A stretch of 64,000 bases of DNA from Arthrobacter cupressi (GTDB lineage: Bacteria > Actinomycetota > Actinomycetes > Actinomycetales > Micrococcaceae): positions 51,199 to 115,198 of the forward strand of contig NZ_FNEI01000013.1 in NCBI RefSeq assembly GCF_900099975.1, given 5' to 3'. A model generated the notes under the pieces. The model was not told the DNA's origin. It saw nothing but the letters and a program-made list of their open reading frames with translations, and searched no databases. Positions within the stretch are counted from its first letter, which is position 1, and each line of letters opens with the position of its first letter. The position numbers were made by a program, and so were the translations under genes. Below, piece after piece: positions 7,601-18,193 of this stretch.

Positions 7601-8275
7601 ATGCAGGACCACAGCAGCGCCCAACTCCCCGAACTTCCCGGCGACCGGACCGCGTCCGCGTTCGCGTACACCGCGGCTGCGGCCGGAGTGGCGGGGGTCG
7701 CGACCCTGGCCGCCATGTACGCGATCGAAGTTCCCAAGGGCGGGCCATACATTTTCGGCACCACCAACGACGCGATCGGCGGCGCCTTCAACCTCCTCGT
7801 CATCCCGGTGATCCTGCAGGTCCATCGCAGGCTGCCGGCCGGAAGCGGCAACGACACCTTGAAGTGGGTGGTCGTCGCCGCGAGCGTGGCGGGTTCGGCC
7901 AGTTCCTTCCTGCTGGTCTTCCGGGTGCTCGAATTCGTGCCCTCCACCATCGCCTCGGTCTCGGCCATGACCGTGCAGGCGTTGTGGTTCTTCCTGGCCC
8001 ACCGGCAACTCCTGAAGCGCCGGAACTTCCCGCGGAGTTTCGGCCGCCTGGGCAAGTTCATCGGTGCTGCCCTGTTGCTCGGCCTGCCGCTCACGGGATT
8101 GGGATACGTGTTGCCCGGCCCGGACGCGCTCCGCTGGACGGTCACCGGAATCGGCGTTGCCCTCGGCGCCACCGGCTGGGTGCTGTGGCCTTACTGGTAT
8201 TTCCGGGCGGGCCGGCTTCTGAGCCACGCCCAGGCCACGACGACGGCCGGAAGCGCGGCGCCGCAGGCGGGTTAA
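7601..8275 (+). CDS. Unrecognised integral membrane protein
   Basis: A 224 aa protein with about six hydrophobic helices at roughly 20-44, 52-72, 85-108, 117-136, 150-172 and 183-205. No family signature was recognised. The first loop contains EVPKGGPYIFGTTNDAIGG and helix three is followed by FRVLEFVPSTIAS. The ATG at 7601 has a strong AGGAGGA ribosome site 4 nt upstream, which decides the start. It stands alone after a 399-bp leader. A small DUF4386-like or general membrane family is possible but not supported by a motif I can name. Confidence 0.7.
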   Translation: MQDHSSAQLPELPGDRTASAFAYTAAAAGVAGVATLAAMYAIEVPKGGPYIFGTTNDAIGGAFNLLVIPVILQVHRRLPAGSGNDTLKWVVVAASVAGSASSFLLVFRVLEFVPSTIASVSAMTVQALWFFLAHRQLLKRRNFPRSFGRLGKFIGAALLLGLPLTGLGYVLPGPDALRWTVTGIGVALGATGWVLWPYWYFRAGRLLSHAQATTTAGSAAPQAG

Positions 8276-8326
8276 GGCGTGCGGCAGGCAGTCAGCCAGC
8301 GGCCCGTCGGGCGAGGACAACCAGGT

Positions 8327-8878
8327 CTAGCCCCACACAGGGCCGCCTTCCCGCACCTGCCGGAAAACATCCACCATCTCCGAACTGAACAGCACGAACT
8401 CCACGAGGTCCACGGCGGTGTCCTCCCCGCTCTCCTCAAATGAGGCAGCGAAGGTGGTCACGGCGTCGAACGCTGTTTCTGCGACCTCACGCGCATCCCA
8501 GCCGTACACGCCGGCACTCACCGCGGGGAACGCCACGGACTGCGCGCCCAGGGATTCGGCGAGCTCCAGGCTCTCCCGGAAACAGGAGGCGAGCAGAGCG
8601 GGATCCGTCTGCCCGGCGTGCCGGTTCGGGCCCACTGTGTGGATGACCCAGCGGGCGGGGAGCCGGAAGCCCGGGGTCGCGACGGCGGCACCCACCGGCA
8701 GCCCGTCCGGCAAGTCCGTGCGGCGCAGTTCCCTGCAGGCCGCCAGGAGCTCCGGCCCGGCCGCCCGGTGGATGGCTCCGTCCACTCCCCCGCCGCCGAG
8801 CAATGAAGAGTTGGCGGCGTTGACGATTACGTCGACGGCGCGCGTGGTGATGTCGCCTTGTACAAGTTCAATGCGCAT
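8327..8878 (-). CDS. Macrodomain ADP-ribose hydrolase (O-acetyl-ADP-ribose deacetylase type)
   Basis: A 183 aa single macrodomain protein. It shows the ADP-ribose binding signature VDVIVNAANSSLLGGGGVDG near residues 16-35, with the catalytic Asn-Ala-Ala-Asn segment and the glycine loop, then IHTVGP and the SAGVYGWDA phosphate loop. Such enzymes hydrolyse O-acetyl-ADP-ribose or remove mono-ADP-ribose from proteins. The ATG at 8878 is taken because the protein then begins with the typical MRIELVQGDIT strand. An in-frame upstream extension of seven codons is unlikely. It is divergent from dedA, with a perfect 21 bp palindrome between them. Confidence 0.92.
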   Translation of the reverse strand: MRIELVQGDITTRAVDVIVNAANSSLLGGGGVDGAIHRAAGPELLAACRELRRTDLPDGLPVGAAVATPGFRLPARWVIHTVGPNRHAGQTDPALLASCFRESLELAESLGAQSVAFPAVSAGVYGWDAREVAETAFDAVTTFAASFEESGEDTAVDLVEFVLFSSEMVDVFRQVREGGPVWG

Positions 8879-8907
8879 GTTCCCAGTCTTGCACCGCATG
8901 CCCCGAA

Positions 8908-8966
8908 GCGAACTGGCAGCAGATGACCAATACTTGCGGATTTGGGGTCATCTGCTGCCAGTTCGC
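8908..8966. repeat. Intergenic palindrome, 17-nt loop type (copy A)
   Basis: GCGAACTGGCAGCAGATGACC at 8908-8928 is perfectly repeated in inverse at 8946-8966 (21 bp stem). The 17-nt loop 8929-8945 has GCGGA at loop positions 8-12. It lies between two divergent start codons, so it cannot terminate either gene. Confidence 0.85.
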
Positions 8967-8992
8967 GCAGGCCCGGCGACCCGGAAGTGCGG

Positions 8993-8998
8993 TAATTT
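8993..8998 (+). promoter_or_regulatory. -10 box for leaderless dedA mRNA
   Basis: TAATTT ends 6 nt before the ATG at 9005; no ribosome site is present. Confidence 0.55.
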
Positions 8999-9004
8999 GT
9001 GCGC

Positions 9005-9631
9005 ATGGACATGAGCACGGCCGAGGGCTGGGGAGCCGCGATCTATCTCTGGATCATCCCCATGGTGCTGGGCGACGCCGTGTTCCCGCCCGTTCCCTCC
9101 GAAATGGCGGTCATCACGGGAGGCGCGCTGGCCGCCGAAGGAACCGTCAACCCCTGGCTGGTCGGCCTGGTGGCGGCGAGTGCCTCGTGGCTGGGCGACA
9201 TCGTGGTCTTCCAACTGTTCAAGCGCCGCCTCAGCCACGTGTTGGACCGCTGGAGATGGGGGCGCCGGGTCCACCGCGGCATCCATGAGGCCATCGCCAA
9301 GGCCGGCCGTTCCTCCACCTATGGCGCGATCATCGGCGCCCGTTTCATCCCGGGAGGTCGGCTCGCGACGTCGGCCGCGGCCGGGATTGCCGACGTCTCC
9401 GCCCGCGGGTTCAGCCTGTGCGCCGCCCTCGGCGGGATGCTCTGGGCAGTCTGGCAGACCGGGCTGGGTTACTTCGCCGGATCCACCACGAAATTGCCGT
9501 TCTGGGCAAGCTCGCTGATTGGGGTCGGCGCGGGGCTGGTGATCGGCATCGTGGTGGGCGTCATCGTTACCCGCAGGCGCGGCAACCGTTCCCCCGTGGA
9601 CGAGCCGCTGGATATTCCTCCGGAACCCTAG
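9005..9631 (+). CDS. DedA family membrane protein
   Basis: A 208 aa protein with four to five membrane segments. It carries the DedA/SNARE-associated features: a proline-rich re-entrant loop (DAVFPPVPSEMAVITGGALA, about 24-43) and the second-half motif GARFIPGGRLATSAAAG. DedA proteins act in membrane homeostasis and lipid flipping; some support resistance to cationic stress. The ATG at 9005 is preferred over the GTG at 8999 because a -10 box ends 6 nt before it. Its TAG stop shares the bases CTAG (9628-9631) with the stop of the convergent PLP enzyme. Confidence 0.9.
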   Translation: MDMSTAEGWGAAIYLWIIPMVLGDAVFPPVPSEMAVITGGALAAEGTVNPWLVGLVAASASWLGDIVVFQLFKRRLSHVLDRWRWGRRVHRGIHEAIAKAGRSSTYGAIIGARFIPGGRLATSAAAGIADVSARGFSLCAALGGMLWAVWQTGLGYFAGSTTKLPFWASSLIGVGAGLVIGIVVGVIVTRRRGNRSPVDEPLDIPPEP

Positions 9632-10743
9632 AACGCCGGTTTCCAGACCTCGGCGCCGTCCGCCGCCACCGCGATCACCTCGCGCCAGCGGTCGAACACC
9701 GAGCAGGGGTGGGAGATGCCGAGGTCCACTACATCGCCCACCGCGAAACCGTCGGCGCCGTCCACGATCGCGTGGTGGTCGAACAGTTTGGTGAGGATCG
9801 CCGCCGAACGCTCCCCGCCGGAAAGCAGCTCCCCGCCGCGGTAATGCGCCACGATCACCGGCAGCCCGGCGTCGTACGCCAGTTCGCGCTTGCCGGCGTT
9901 CAGAATCACACGGCCCGGCTCCGGAGCGGACACCACGAGCGCCCGGACCACGGCGGCCGCCTCAAGGCCAGGCACCGGGGACACGCCCGCGTAGGTGCCG
10001 TGGTCGTGCACCACGTAGCAGCCCGAGCGCAACACGTTCACCGCGCCCTGCGGCAGGAACATCGCGGCACGGTCCTGGAACGCGGACCCGCCCACGGTGA
10101 AGACCGGCTGCTCCACCTCGAATTCAAGCGACTCGAAGATATCGCGGGCCAGGCGGCAGTGGGAGTCGACGGCGGCCAGGTTCTCCTCGGTGCGCGCGTT
10201 CGGGGCCACGCCCTCGTAGGCGCTGACACCGGCCAGCAGCAGGCCGCCGGCTTCCGACACCAGCGCCGCCAGCGGCCCGGCCTCCTCCGCCGCACGGATA
10301 CCGGTGCGCCCGCCGGTGATGCCGACGTCGATCAGCACTTTCAGGGGCCGGTCAGCTTTACGGAACACCTCCGCCGCGGCGGCAACCCCCGCCGCCGAGT
10401 CCGCCAGCGCGTAGATCTCCAGCTCCGGGGATCCTTCGAGCATGGAACGCAACTGCTCAAGGTGCCCGCGGAACAGCACCTCGTTGACGATCAGGATCCG
10501 GGTGGCGCCCCACTCCACGGCCTTCGCGGCCTGGGCTGTCGTGGCGACGGTAACGCCCCAGCACCCGGGCAGCTGCCGCCGCACGATCTCCCCGGTCATC
10601 GTGGTTTTGATGTGCGGTGCGAGGACCATGCCGTGGCGGCGGGTCCAAGCCTCCTTGATGGCGATGTTGCGCTCGATCGCGCCCACATCGAGGAGCATCT
10701 GCGGGAGGGTGTCGAGCGGGAGGGATGGATCAAGAACGGGCAT
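9628..10743 (-). CDS. D-threonine aldolase / D-serine dehydratase-like PLP enzyme
   Basis: A 371 aa fold-type III PLP enzyme: an N-terminal alanine racemase-type barrel with the Schiff-base Lys46 in LAPHIKTTMTG, then a C-terminal domain with the metal pair His345 and Cys347 in GISHPCSVFDRW. That His-x-Cys site distinguishes D-threonine aldolases and eukaryotic-type D-serine dehydratases from racemases. It should split or deaminate a D-hydroxy-amino acid in the cytoplasm. The ATG at 10743 follows a minus-strand TAGGAT box by 7 nt. The 101 aa protein gene lies 20 bp upstream on the same strand. The natural substrate is unknown. Confidence 0.85.
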   Translation of the reverse strand: MPVLDPSLPLDTLPQMLLDVGAIERNIAIKEAWTRRHGMVLAPHIKTTMTGEIVRRQLPGCWGVTVATTAQAAKAVEWGATRILIVNEVLFRGHLEQLRSMLEGSPELEIYALADSAAGVAAAAEVFRKADRPLKVLIDVGITGGRTGIRAAEEAGPLAALVSEAGGLLLAGVSAYEGVAPNARTEENLAAVDSHCRLARDIFESLEFEVEQPVFTVGGSAFQDRAAMFLPQGAVNVLRSGCYVVHDHGTYAGVSPVPGLEAAAVVRALVVSAPEPGRVILNAGKRELAYDAGLPVIVAHYRGGELLSGGERSAAILTKLFDHHAIVDGADGFAVGDVVDLGISHPCSVFDRWREVIAVAADGAEVWKPAF

Positions 10744-10750
10744 TCTTGAG

Positions 10751-10756
10751 ATCCTA
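10751..10756 (-). promoter_or_regulatory. -10 box for leaderless PLP enzyme mRNA
   Basis: On the minus strand TAGGAT ends 7 nt before the ATG at 10743. Confidence 0.5.
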
Positions 10757-10763
10757 TCCGACC

Positions 10764-11069
10764 TCAGACGGGCGCCCACTTGCCGCGGCTGCGACGCAGC
10801 ACGGACAGGGAACCGGTCAGCGCAACGCGTTCGACGGCGTCGCGCATCATCTCGGCCGAGAGCCGGGCTTCGCTGTTCTCGCCTTGGTAGTCGCGCGCCT
10901 CCACGAGGAAACGCAGCACGATCTGCGGGACCCCGCCCACGATGCCCAGCTGGTCCGATTCCACATGGTGCCGCGTTCCAAGCGCCTCTTTGGCAGCGGC
11001 CATGACGGACTCGGGAGCATTCCCAGGCCGAAGCCCGGTGATCTTCAACTTGGCTTGGAAAGACGGCAC
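10764..11069 (-). CDS. Unrecognised 101 aa protein
   Basis: A small soluble protein, MPSFQAKLKITGLRPGNAPE at the start and SVLRRSRGKWAPV at the end, with an alternating beta-alpha pattern that could be a ferredoxin-like fold. It has no signal peptide or membrane segment. The start is the GTG at 11069 with AGGG about 8 nt upstream. It lies between ppc and the PLP enzyme, all on the minus strand, and is separated from ppc by a 24 bp perfect palindrome. Function unknown. Confidence 0.65.
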   Translation of the reverse strand: MPSFQAKLKITGLRPGNAPESVMAAAKEALGTRHHVESDQLGIVGGVPQIVLRFLVEARDYQGENSEARLSAEMMRDAVERVALTGSLSVLRRSRGKWAPV

Positions 11070-11098
11070 CGTTCAACCCTAATAGCCACCGCTGCATG

Positions 11099-11163
11099 AG
11101 CGCGAACGTACAGTTGGGGCCCAGAAAACGCGGAAAAGAGGGCCCCAACTGTACGTTCGCGCT
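11099..11163. repeat. Intergenic palindrome, 17-nt loop type (copy D); possible ppc terminator
   Basis: A perfect 24 bp stem (11099-11122 with 11140-11163) beginning AGCGCGAACGTACAG encloses a 17-nt loop in which GCGGA occupies positions 8-12. The stem differs from copies A-C after GCGCGAAC, yet pairing is perfect. It lies 9 bp after the ppc stop codon. Confidence 0.85.
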
Positions 11164-11172
11164 TGAGAGCGG

Positions 11173-13971
<2,799 letters not shown>

Positions 13972-14088
13972 AAGAAAAAGTACCCTTTGGACATGGTGGT
14001 GGCCCGTACACTGCGCTGGATACTGTGAGCCGGATTACTGGTTTAAGATCCTACCCGCAGGGCCCGCGGCCTGCCGCAATGTTTCTTA

Positions 14089-14391
14089 CTAAGGCCGCTT
14101 GCTATTGGGTTCCGGCAGCGTCACCTTACCGCCGATGAGCTCCACACCGTGCCCGCCCGGACCTTCCGAGTACACCTGGTGGCGTTGCTGTTTCATTTCC
14201 TCCCGGGCAGCCGCCGCTTCCACTTTGGTGGGCGCACCGGTAGCCGGATCGATCATGCCCAGCACACTCCCGAAGGTGCCTGTGGCTCCCTTGGCCAGGC
14301 CGCCGCGCGAAACCATCCGGGTCCCGGACCAAATGGCCGCGAACACCACTCCCACGCAGATCAGCACGGTCACCAGCACATCGATCCCCAT
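14089..14391 (-). CDS. Small single-pass membrane protein of unknown function
   Basis: A 100 aa protein with one N-terminal transmembrane helix (DVLVTVLICVGVVFAAIW, about 4-21) and a polar cytoplasmic or external tail containing a Glu/Ala/Arg/Gln-rich helix (KVEAAAAREEMKQQRHQ). No family was recognised. The ATG at 14391 is preceded closely by GGAG and, further up, by TACGCT, which would fit a leaderless start. It lies upstream of ppc on the same strand; a weak GC hairpin at about 14057-14074 separates them. Confidence 0.65.
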   Translation of the reverse strand: MGIDVLVTVLICVGVVFAAIWSGTRMVSRGGLAKGATGTFGSVLGMIDPATGAPTKVEAAAAREEMKQQRHQVYSEGPGGHGVELIGGKVTLPEPNSKRP

Positions 14392-14484
14392 GCTCCGAGC
14401 GTACGCCGGGGTGCCGTTTTCGGGAATGCCGCCGGCCGGTGCAGGGTTGTAGGCAGCAGCCAGCCCCAGCAGACCGGAGGAACC

Positions 14485-15321
14485 ATGACCGCAGCAGCAC
14501 CCGCCACCGACGCCCAGATCGAACGGTGGCAGCGGTTCCGCGGCAGCCGCAACACCGCCCTCGCGACCCCGCACGGCTGGCTGACCCTCACGTCCTTCCA
14601 GTGGCTCGAGTCCGAGCCGTCCGCCGTCGAACTCGTCCCGGGACTCTGGTCAACAAACGGCACGACGGCGTCCCTCACCGCAAGCGCCGCGGACGGGCTC
14701 ACGCTCGTGGAGACCGGTGAACCGGTGGACGGCACCATCACGGCAGTCCTCCAGGACGAGGAATCCCTGATGTGGGTGCAGTTCGGCGGGGCGGACGGCA
14801 CGCAGGTGGTGGTGGAACTGGCCATGCGCGCGGACAAGTACGCCATCCGCACCCGGGACAACGGCTCCCCGGTATTGACCGAGTTCGACGGCGTCCCCAC
14901 CTTCGACTACAACCCGGACTGGGTCATTACGGGCCGCTACGAGGCCTACCCGGAACCTGTGGATGTGCCGATCAGCACGGCGAACCCCCTGGTGGACGGC
15001 GTGCACCGTTCGGTGGGCGAGGTGGTTTTCCATGTCCCGGGCCGCGAACACGAGGTCCGCCTGCACGCCGAGGAGGAGAAGCTTGGCGCCCTCAACGTGA
15101 CCTTCCACGACGAGACGAACGGCAACACCACGGACGAATGGCGGAAGGTCTTCGTGCCGCGCCCCCGCCCGGACGGTTCCGTGGTGGTCGATTTCAACCG
15201 TGCCATCAACTACCCCAGCGCCTTCACGCCGTACGGAACCTGCCCCATGCCGGTGTCCGGGAACTCGATCGACGTGGCCGTGGAAGCTGGCGAAAAGCTG
15301 CCGAAGGGACGCATCATCTGA
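14485..15321 (+). CDS. DUF1684 domain protein
   Basis: A 278 aa soluble protein matching the DUF1684 pattern: GWLTLTSFQWL near residues 31-41, a beta-rich middle, and the conserved C-terminal block VVDFNRAINYPSAFTPYGTC followed by PMPVSGNSIDVAVEAGEK. The family has no firmly established activity. The ATG at 14485 has CGGAGGA 3-4 nt upstream, which fixes the start. A LysE exporter starts 19 bp downstream, so the two may be cotranscribed. Confidence 0.88.
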   Translation: MTAAAPATDAQIERWQRFRGSRNTALATPHGWLTLTSFQWLESEPSAVELVPGLWSTNGTTASLTASAADGLTLVETGEPVDGTITAVLQDEESLMWVQFGGADGTQVVVELAMRADKYAIRTRDNGSPVLTEFDGVPTFDYNPDWVITGRYEAYPEPVDVPISTANPLVDGVHRSVGEVVFHVPGREHEVRLHAEEEKLGALNVTFHDETNGNTTDEWRKVFVPRPRPDGSVVVDFNRAINYPSAFTPYGTCPMPVSGNSIDVAVEAGEKLPKGRII

Positions 15322-15340
15322 CCCCACTTATCCTTGGAGG

Positions 15341-16015
15341 GTGACCCTTCAGGAATCCCTTCTCGGCTACGCGGCGCTGGCTGCCCTCATCACCATCATT
15401 CCGGGCACGGACACCGCGCTGGTGCTGCGGTATTCGATCGCCCAGGGCCGCCGCCACGCTTACATGGCGGCTTTCGGGATGATCGCCGGCGCCTTCGTCT
15501 GGGGTGCTGCAGCGGCCACCGGGGTTTCGGCCCTGCTCACCGTCTCCACCGTGGCCTACGACGTGCTGCGCCTGGGTGGCGCCGCGTACATGCTGTGGCT
15601 GGGGATCGGACTTTGGCGCGCCTCCCTGAAGAAGTCCGACGCCGACCTCCCGCCGGGCGCCCTCCCTCACCTGAGCTACTCTCCCCACTTGAACATCGAG
15701 CCGCTGCGCCGCACCTGGCTGAAGGGCTTCGTGTCCAACCTGCTCAACCCGAAGTACGGCATGTTCTGCATCGCGGTCATCCCGCAGTTCCTCGTGCCCG
15801 AGGTGCCCGCCGTGTGGATGGGCCTGCTGCTTTCCGTGGTGAGCAACGTGGAGGCCGTGGTGTGGTTCGTGGCCATCATCTCGGCGGCCCAGTTCTTCCG
15901 GAAGTGGCTGCAGGGCGCATCATTCCGCCGCTGGATCGACCGGGTCACCGGCACCGTGCTGGGGACCTTCGGCGTGGTGGCCGTTGTGGAGACATTCGCG
16001 CCGCGGCACGCCTGA
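15341..16015 (+). CDS. LysE/RhtB family amino acid exporter
   Basis: A 224 aa protein with about six transmembrane helices. It begins with the family-typical segment LLGYAALAALITIIPGTDTALVLRYS, continues with AFGMIAGAFVWGAAAATGVSA, and has the conserved GFVSNLLNPKYGMFCIAVIPQF in the middle. RhtB/LysE proteins export amino acids such as threonine, homoserine or lysine. The start is the GTG at 15341. GGAGG directly touches it, which is too close, while TATCCT 6 nt upstream suggests a leaderless start instead. Substrate unknown. Confidence 0.88.
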   Translation: MTLQESLLGYAALAALITIIPGTDTALVLRYSIAQGRRHAYMAAFGMIAGAFVWGAAAATGVSALLTVSTVAYDVLRLGGAAYMLWLGIGLWRASLKKSDADLPPGALPHLSYSPHLNIEPLRRTWLKGFVSNLLNPKYGMFCIAVIPQFLVPEVPAVWMGLLLSVVSNVEAVVWFVAIISAAQFFRKWLQGASFRRWIDRVTGTVLGTFGVVAVVETFAPRHA

Positions 16016-16026
16016 GGCCGGCAGTA

Positions 16027-17298
16027 TTACACGATCGCCGATACCCCGGTGACGTTCCGGCCCACGATCAGCGAGTTGATCTCGAAGGAGCCTTCGTAGG
16101 TGTAGATGGCCTCGGCGTCGGCGAAGATCTTGGCCATGCGGTAGTCCGTGACAATCCCGTTTCCGCCCAGGATGGACCGGCCCATGGCCACGGTCTCACG
16201 CATCCGGGCACTGCAGTAGGACTTGGCCAGCGCCACCTGGGCCATGCTCGCCCCGCCGTGCCGCTCCCCCTTCGCGTCAACGTAGGCGTCCTCCTGGAGC
16301 TGCGCGATCCGGGCCATCATGCCCATGCTGGCCACCGCGTTGCCGAGCATGTCCACCAACTGCTGCTGGATCAGCTGGAACTTCGCCAGCGGCCTGCCGA
16401 ACTGCAGGCGTTCCAGCGCGTACTGCCGCGCGACGTCGAACGCCGCCAACTGCTGCCCCACGGCCTGCCAGGCCACCATGAGCCGGGATCCGCGCAACAA
16501 ATAGTTGGTGTCCTCGAAGCTGTTGATCCCGGCGAAGCGGTCGGCCTCGGCGATCCGCACGTCCGTGAAGGTGATGTTGGCGTTCTGCACCGTGCGCAGG
16601 GCGATCTTGTTCTCGATCTTGCTGCGCGCCACCCCGGGCAGGTTGCCATCCACAATGAAGGCCCGGATCACCTTGCGGCCGGCTTCGAGTTCGGCCTCGT
16701 CAAGGGCCCAGACCAGCATGTGGTCGCAGAACGTCCCGTTCCCGATCCAGCGCTTGGCGCCGTTGAGCACCCAGTGCTCGCCGCCGTCGTCGGGGCTCCC
16801 GGAAGGGTCGCCCAAAACCCGCCGCGCGGTGGTTTGCAGGCCGCCGGCCACATCGGATCCGTGCTCCGGCTCGGTTAGCGCGAAAGCGCCGGTGGCGCGC
16901 AGGTTGGAGGCGTCGTCGAGATAGCGGTCCTGCTGATCCTTGGAGCCGAACTCGTAGAGGGACTCCACGAAAAGGTCGTGGTGGACCATGAAGAAGGTGG
17001 CGATGGAGGTGTCCACCCGGGTCATTTCCGCGATGACCAAACCGGCAAAGAGGTTGCTGTAGCCGCGGTGGGTGGGGGTGCTGAGCCGCAGCCCGCCAAG
17101 CTTGGGCAGGATGTGCAATGGGAACTCGGCCTTGTCCCACCAGTCCTTGGCGTACGGGGCCACCTCGTTGGCCAGGAACTCGCGCACCTCCTGGAGTTTG
17201 CGCTGCTCCTGGACGCTGAGCAGGGATTCGAAGTCGAAGAAGTCCGCCGTGGGCAGTTCCCCGGCGAGGTCTTCCGCCGCGTTGCCGGCCGGGCTCAT
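16027..17298 (-). CDS. Acyl-CoA dehydrogenase (glutaryl-CoA dehydrogenase-like)
   Basis: A 423 aa FAD flavoenzyme that introduces an alpha,beta double bond into an acyl-CoA. It shows [20 protein letters not shown] (FAD/acyl loop), [33 protein letters not shown] and the C-terminal catalytic region [16 protein letters not shown], whose Glu aligns with the base of glutaryl-CoA dehydrogenase. That placement, rather than the mid-chain Glu of fatty acyl enzymes, suggests a short-chain or dicarboxyl substrate. Its ATG at 17298 overlaps the stop of the SDR gene by 4 bp (ATGA), so the two are translationally coupled as a beta-oxidation-like operon. Confidence 0.92.
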   Translation of the reverse strand: MSPAGNAAEDLAGELPTADFFDFESLLSVQEQRKLQEVREFLANEVAPYAKDWWDKAEFPLHILPKLGGLRLSTPTHRGYSNLFAGLVIAEMTRVDTSIATFFMVHHDLFVESLYEFGSKDQQDRYLDDASNLRATGAFALTEPEHGSDVAGGLQTTARRVLGDPSGSPDDGGEHWVLNGAKRWIGNGTFCDHMLVWALDEAELEAGRKVIRAFIVDGNLPGVARSKIENKIALRTVQNANITFTDVRIAEADRFAGINSFEDTNYLLRGSRLMVAWQAVGQQLAAFDVARQYALERLQFGRPLAKFQLIQQQLVDMLGNAVASMGMMARIAQLQEDAYVDAKGERHGGASMAQVALAKSYCSARMRETVAMGRSILGGNGIVTDYRMAKIFADAEAIYTYEGSFEINSLIVGRNVTGVSAIV

Positions 17299-18098
17299 TT
17301 CGGCGCCATCCGGATCGCACCGTCCAGGCGGATGGTTTCGCCGTTGAGCATGGCGTTCTCCACGATGTGCGCCACCAGGCTGGCGTATTCGGCGGGGCGG
17401 CCGAGCCGGGCGGGGTGCGGGACCTGCTGGCCCAGGGAGTTCTGGGCGTCCTGCGGCAGCCCGGCGAGCATGGGGGTTTCGAAGATGCCCGGAGCGATGG
17501 CCATGACCCGGATCAGGGACCGCGCGAGCTCGCGGGCCACGGGGAGGGTCATCGCGGCTACGGCACCCTTGGACGCGGCGTAGGCGGGCTGGCCGATCTG
17601 GCCGTCGAATGCGGCCACCGACGCCGTGTTGATGATGACGCCGCGCTCCGGGCCGCCGAGTTCGGTGGTCACGGGCTCGGTGGCGGCCATCGCTGCCGCG
17701 GCCAGCCGGATGACGTTGAAGGTGCCCACGAGGTTGACCTGGATGACTTTGTTGAAGCTTTCCAGCGGCAGCACGCCGTCGCGGCCCAGCACCTTGCCAG
17801 GGGTCGCGACGCCGGCGCAGTTCACCACGATGCGCAGCGGGCCGAGATTCGCGGCGGCGTCGACGGCGGCCTGCACCTGCGCTTCGTCGGTAACGTCCGC
17901 GGGGACGAAGACAGCCTTTGGATTGGACGCGGAAGCGGAGCCGGAAGCGTTCAGCTCCGCGGCAAAAGCCTCGCCGGCAGAGGACCGAAGGTCGATCAAC
18001 ACCACGGAAGCTCCGGCGTCGAACAGTCTCCTGGCCGTTGCGGCCCCCAAACCTGACGCCCCGCCGGTGACCAGTGCCACCGCTCCCCTGATGTCCAT
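17295..18098 (-). CDS. SDR-family 3-hydroxyacyl-CoA dehydrogenase-like protein
   Basis: A 267 aa classical short-chain dehydrogenase: [15 protein letters not shown] nucleotide motif at about 11-25, an [10 protein letters not shown] segment, catalytic Ser in [14 protein letters not shown], and Tyr-x3-Lys in [11 protein letters not shown]. The overall layout, with the [14 protein letters not shown] block and PGIFETPML, resembles type 2 (HSD10-like) 3-hydroxyacyl-CoA dehydrogenases. It probably oxidises the 3-hydroxyacyl-CoA formed downstream of the coupled acyl-CoA dehydrogenase. A strong AAGGAGGA precedes the ATG at 18098. A GTTAA-N6-TTAAC palindrome lies 27 bp upstream. Confidence 0.9.
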   Translation of the reverse strand: MDIRGAVALVTGGASGLGAATARRLFDAGASVVLIDLRSSAGEAFAAELNASGSASASNPKAVFVPADVTDEAQVQAAVDAAANLGPLRIVVNCAGVATPGKVLGRDGVLPLESFNKVIQVNLVGTFNVIRLAAAAMAATEPVTTELGGPERGVIINTASVAAFDGQIGQPAYAASKGAVAAMTLPVARELARSLIRVMAIAPGIFETPMLAGLPQDAQNSLGQQVPHPARLGRPAEYASLVAHIVENAMLNGETIRLDGAIRMAPK

Positions 18099-18124
18099 CC
18101 ATCCTCCTTGATGCCAGCCATTGC

Positions 18125-18140
18125 GTTAATGCATGTTAAC
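18125..18140. promoter_or_regulatory. 16-bp palindrome, candidate operator of the SDR/acyl-CoA dehydrogenase operon
   Basis: GTTAATGCATGTTAAC pairs GTTAA with TTAAC around TGCATG. It is AT-rich in a GC-rich setting and sits between two divergent genes, 27 bp from the SDR start. The form is that of a TetR/FadR-type operator; no regulator gene is adjacent. Confidence 0.5.
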
Positions 18141-18181
18141 TGAATCACATGGATTGCGCAGCGTTTTGCAGGCCGGATGAC

Positions 18182-18187
18182 TACCCT
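18182..18187 (+). promoter_or_regulatory. -10 box for leaderless GH76 mRNA
   Basis: TACCCT ends 6 nt before the ATG at 18194, with no ribosome site. Confidence 0.45.
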
Positions 18188-18193
18188 TTGACC

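Noticed and set aside
14057..14074. GC hairpin between the 100 aa membrane protein gene and ppc as a firm terminator
   Set aside because: The stem is short and bulged, without a T-tract; mentioned only as possible.
16027..18102. One long minus-strand frame of 691 codons covering both acyl-CoA dehydrogenase and SDR
   Set aside because: The upstream half is out of frame with the SDR protein, which is intact in another frame; the real dehydrogenase starts at 17298 with ATGA overlap.
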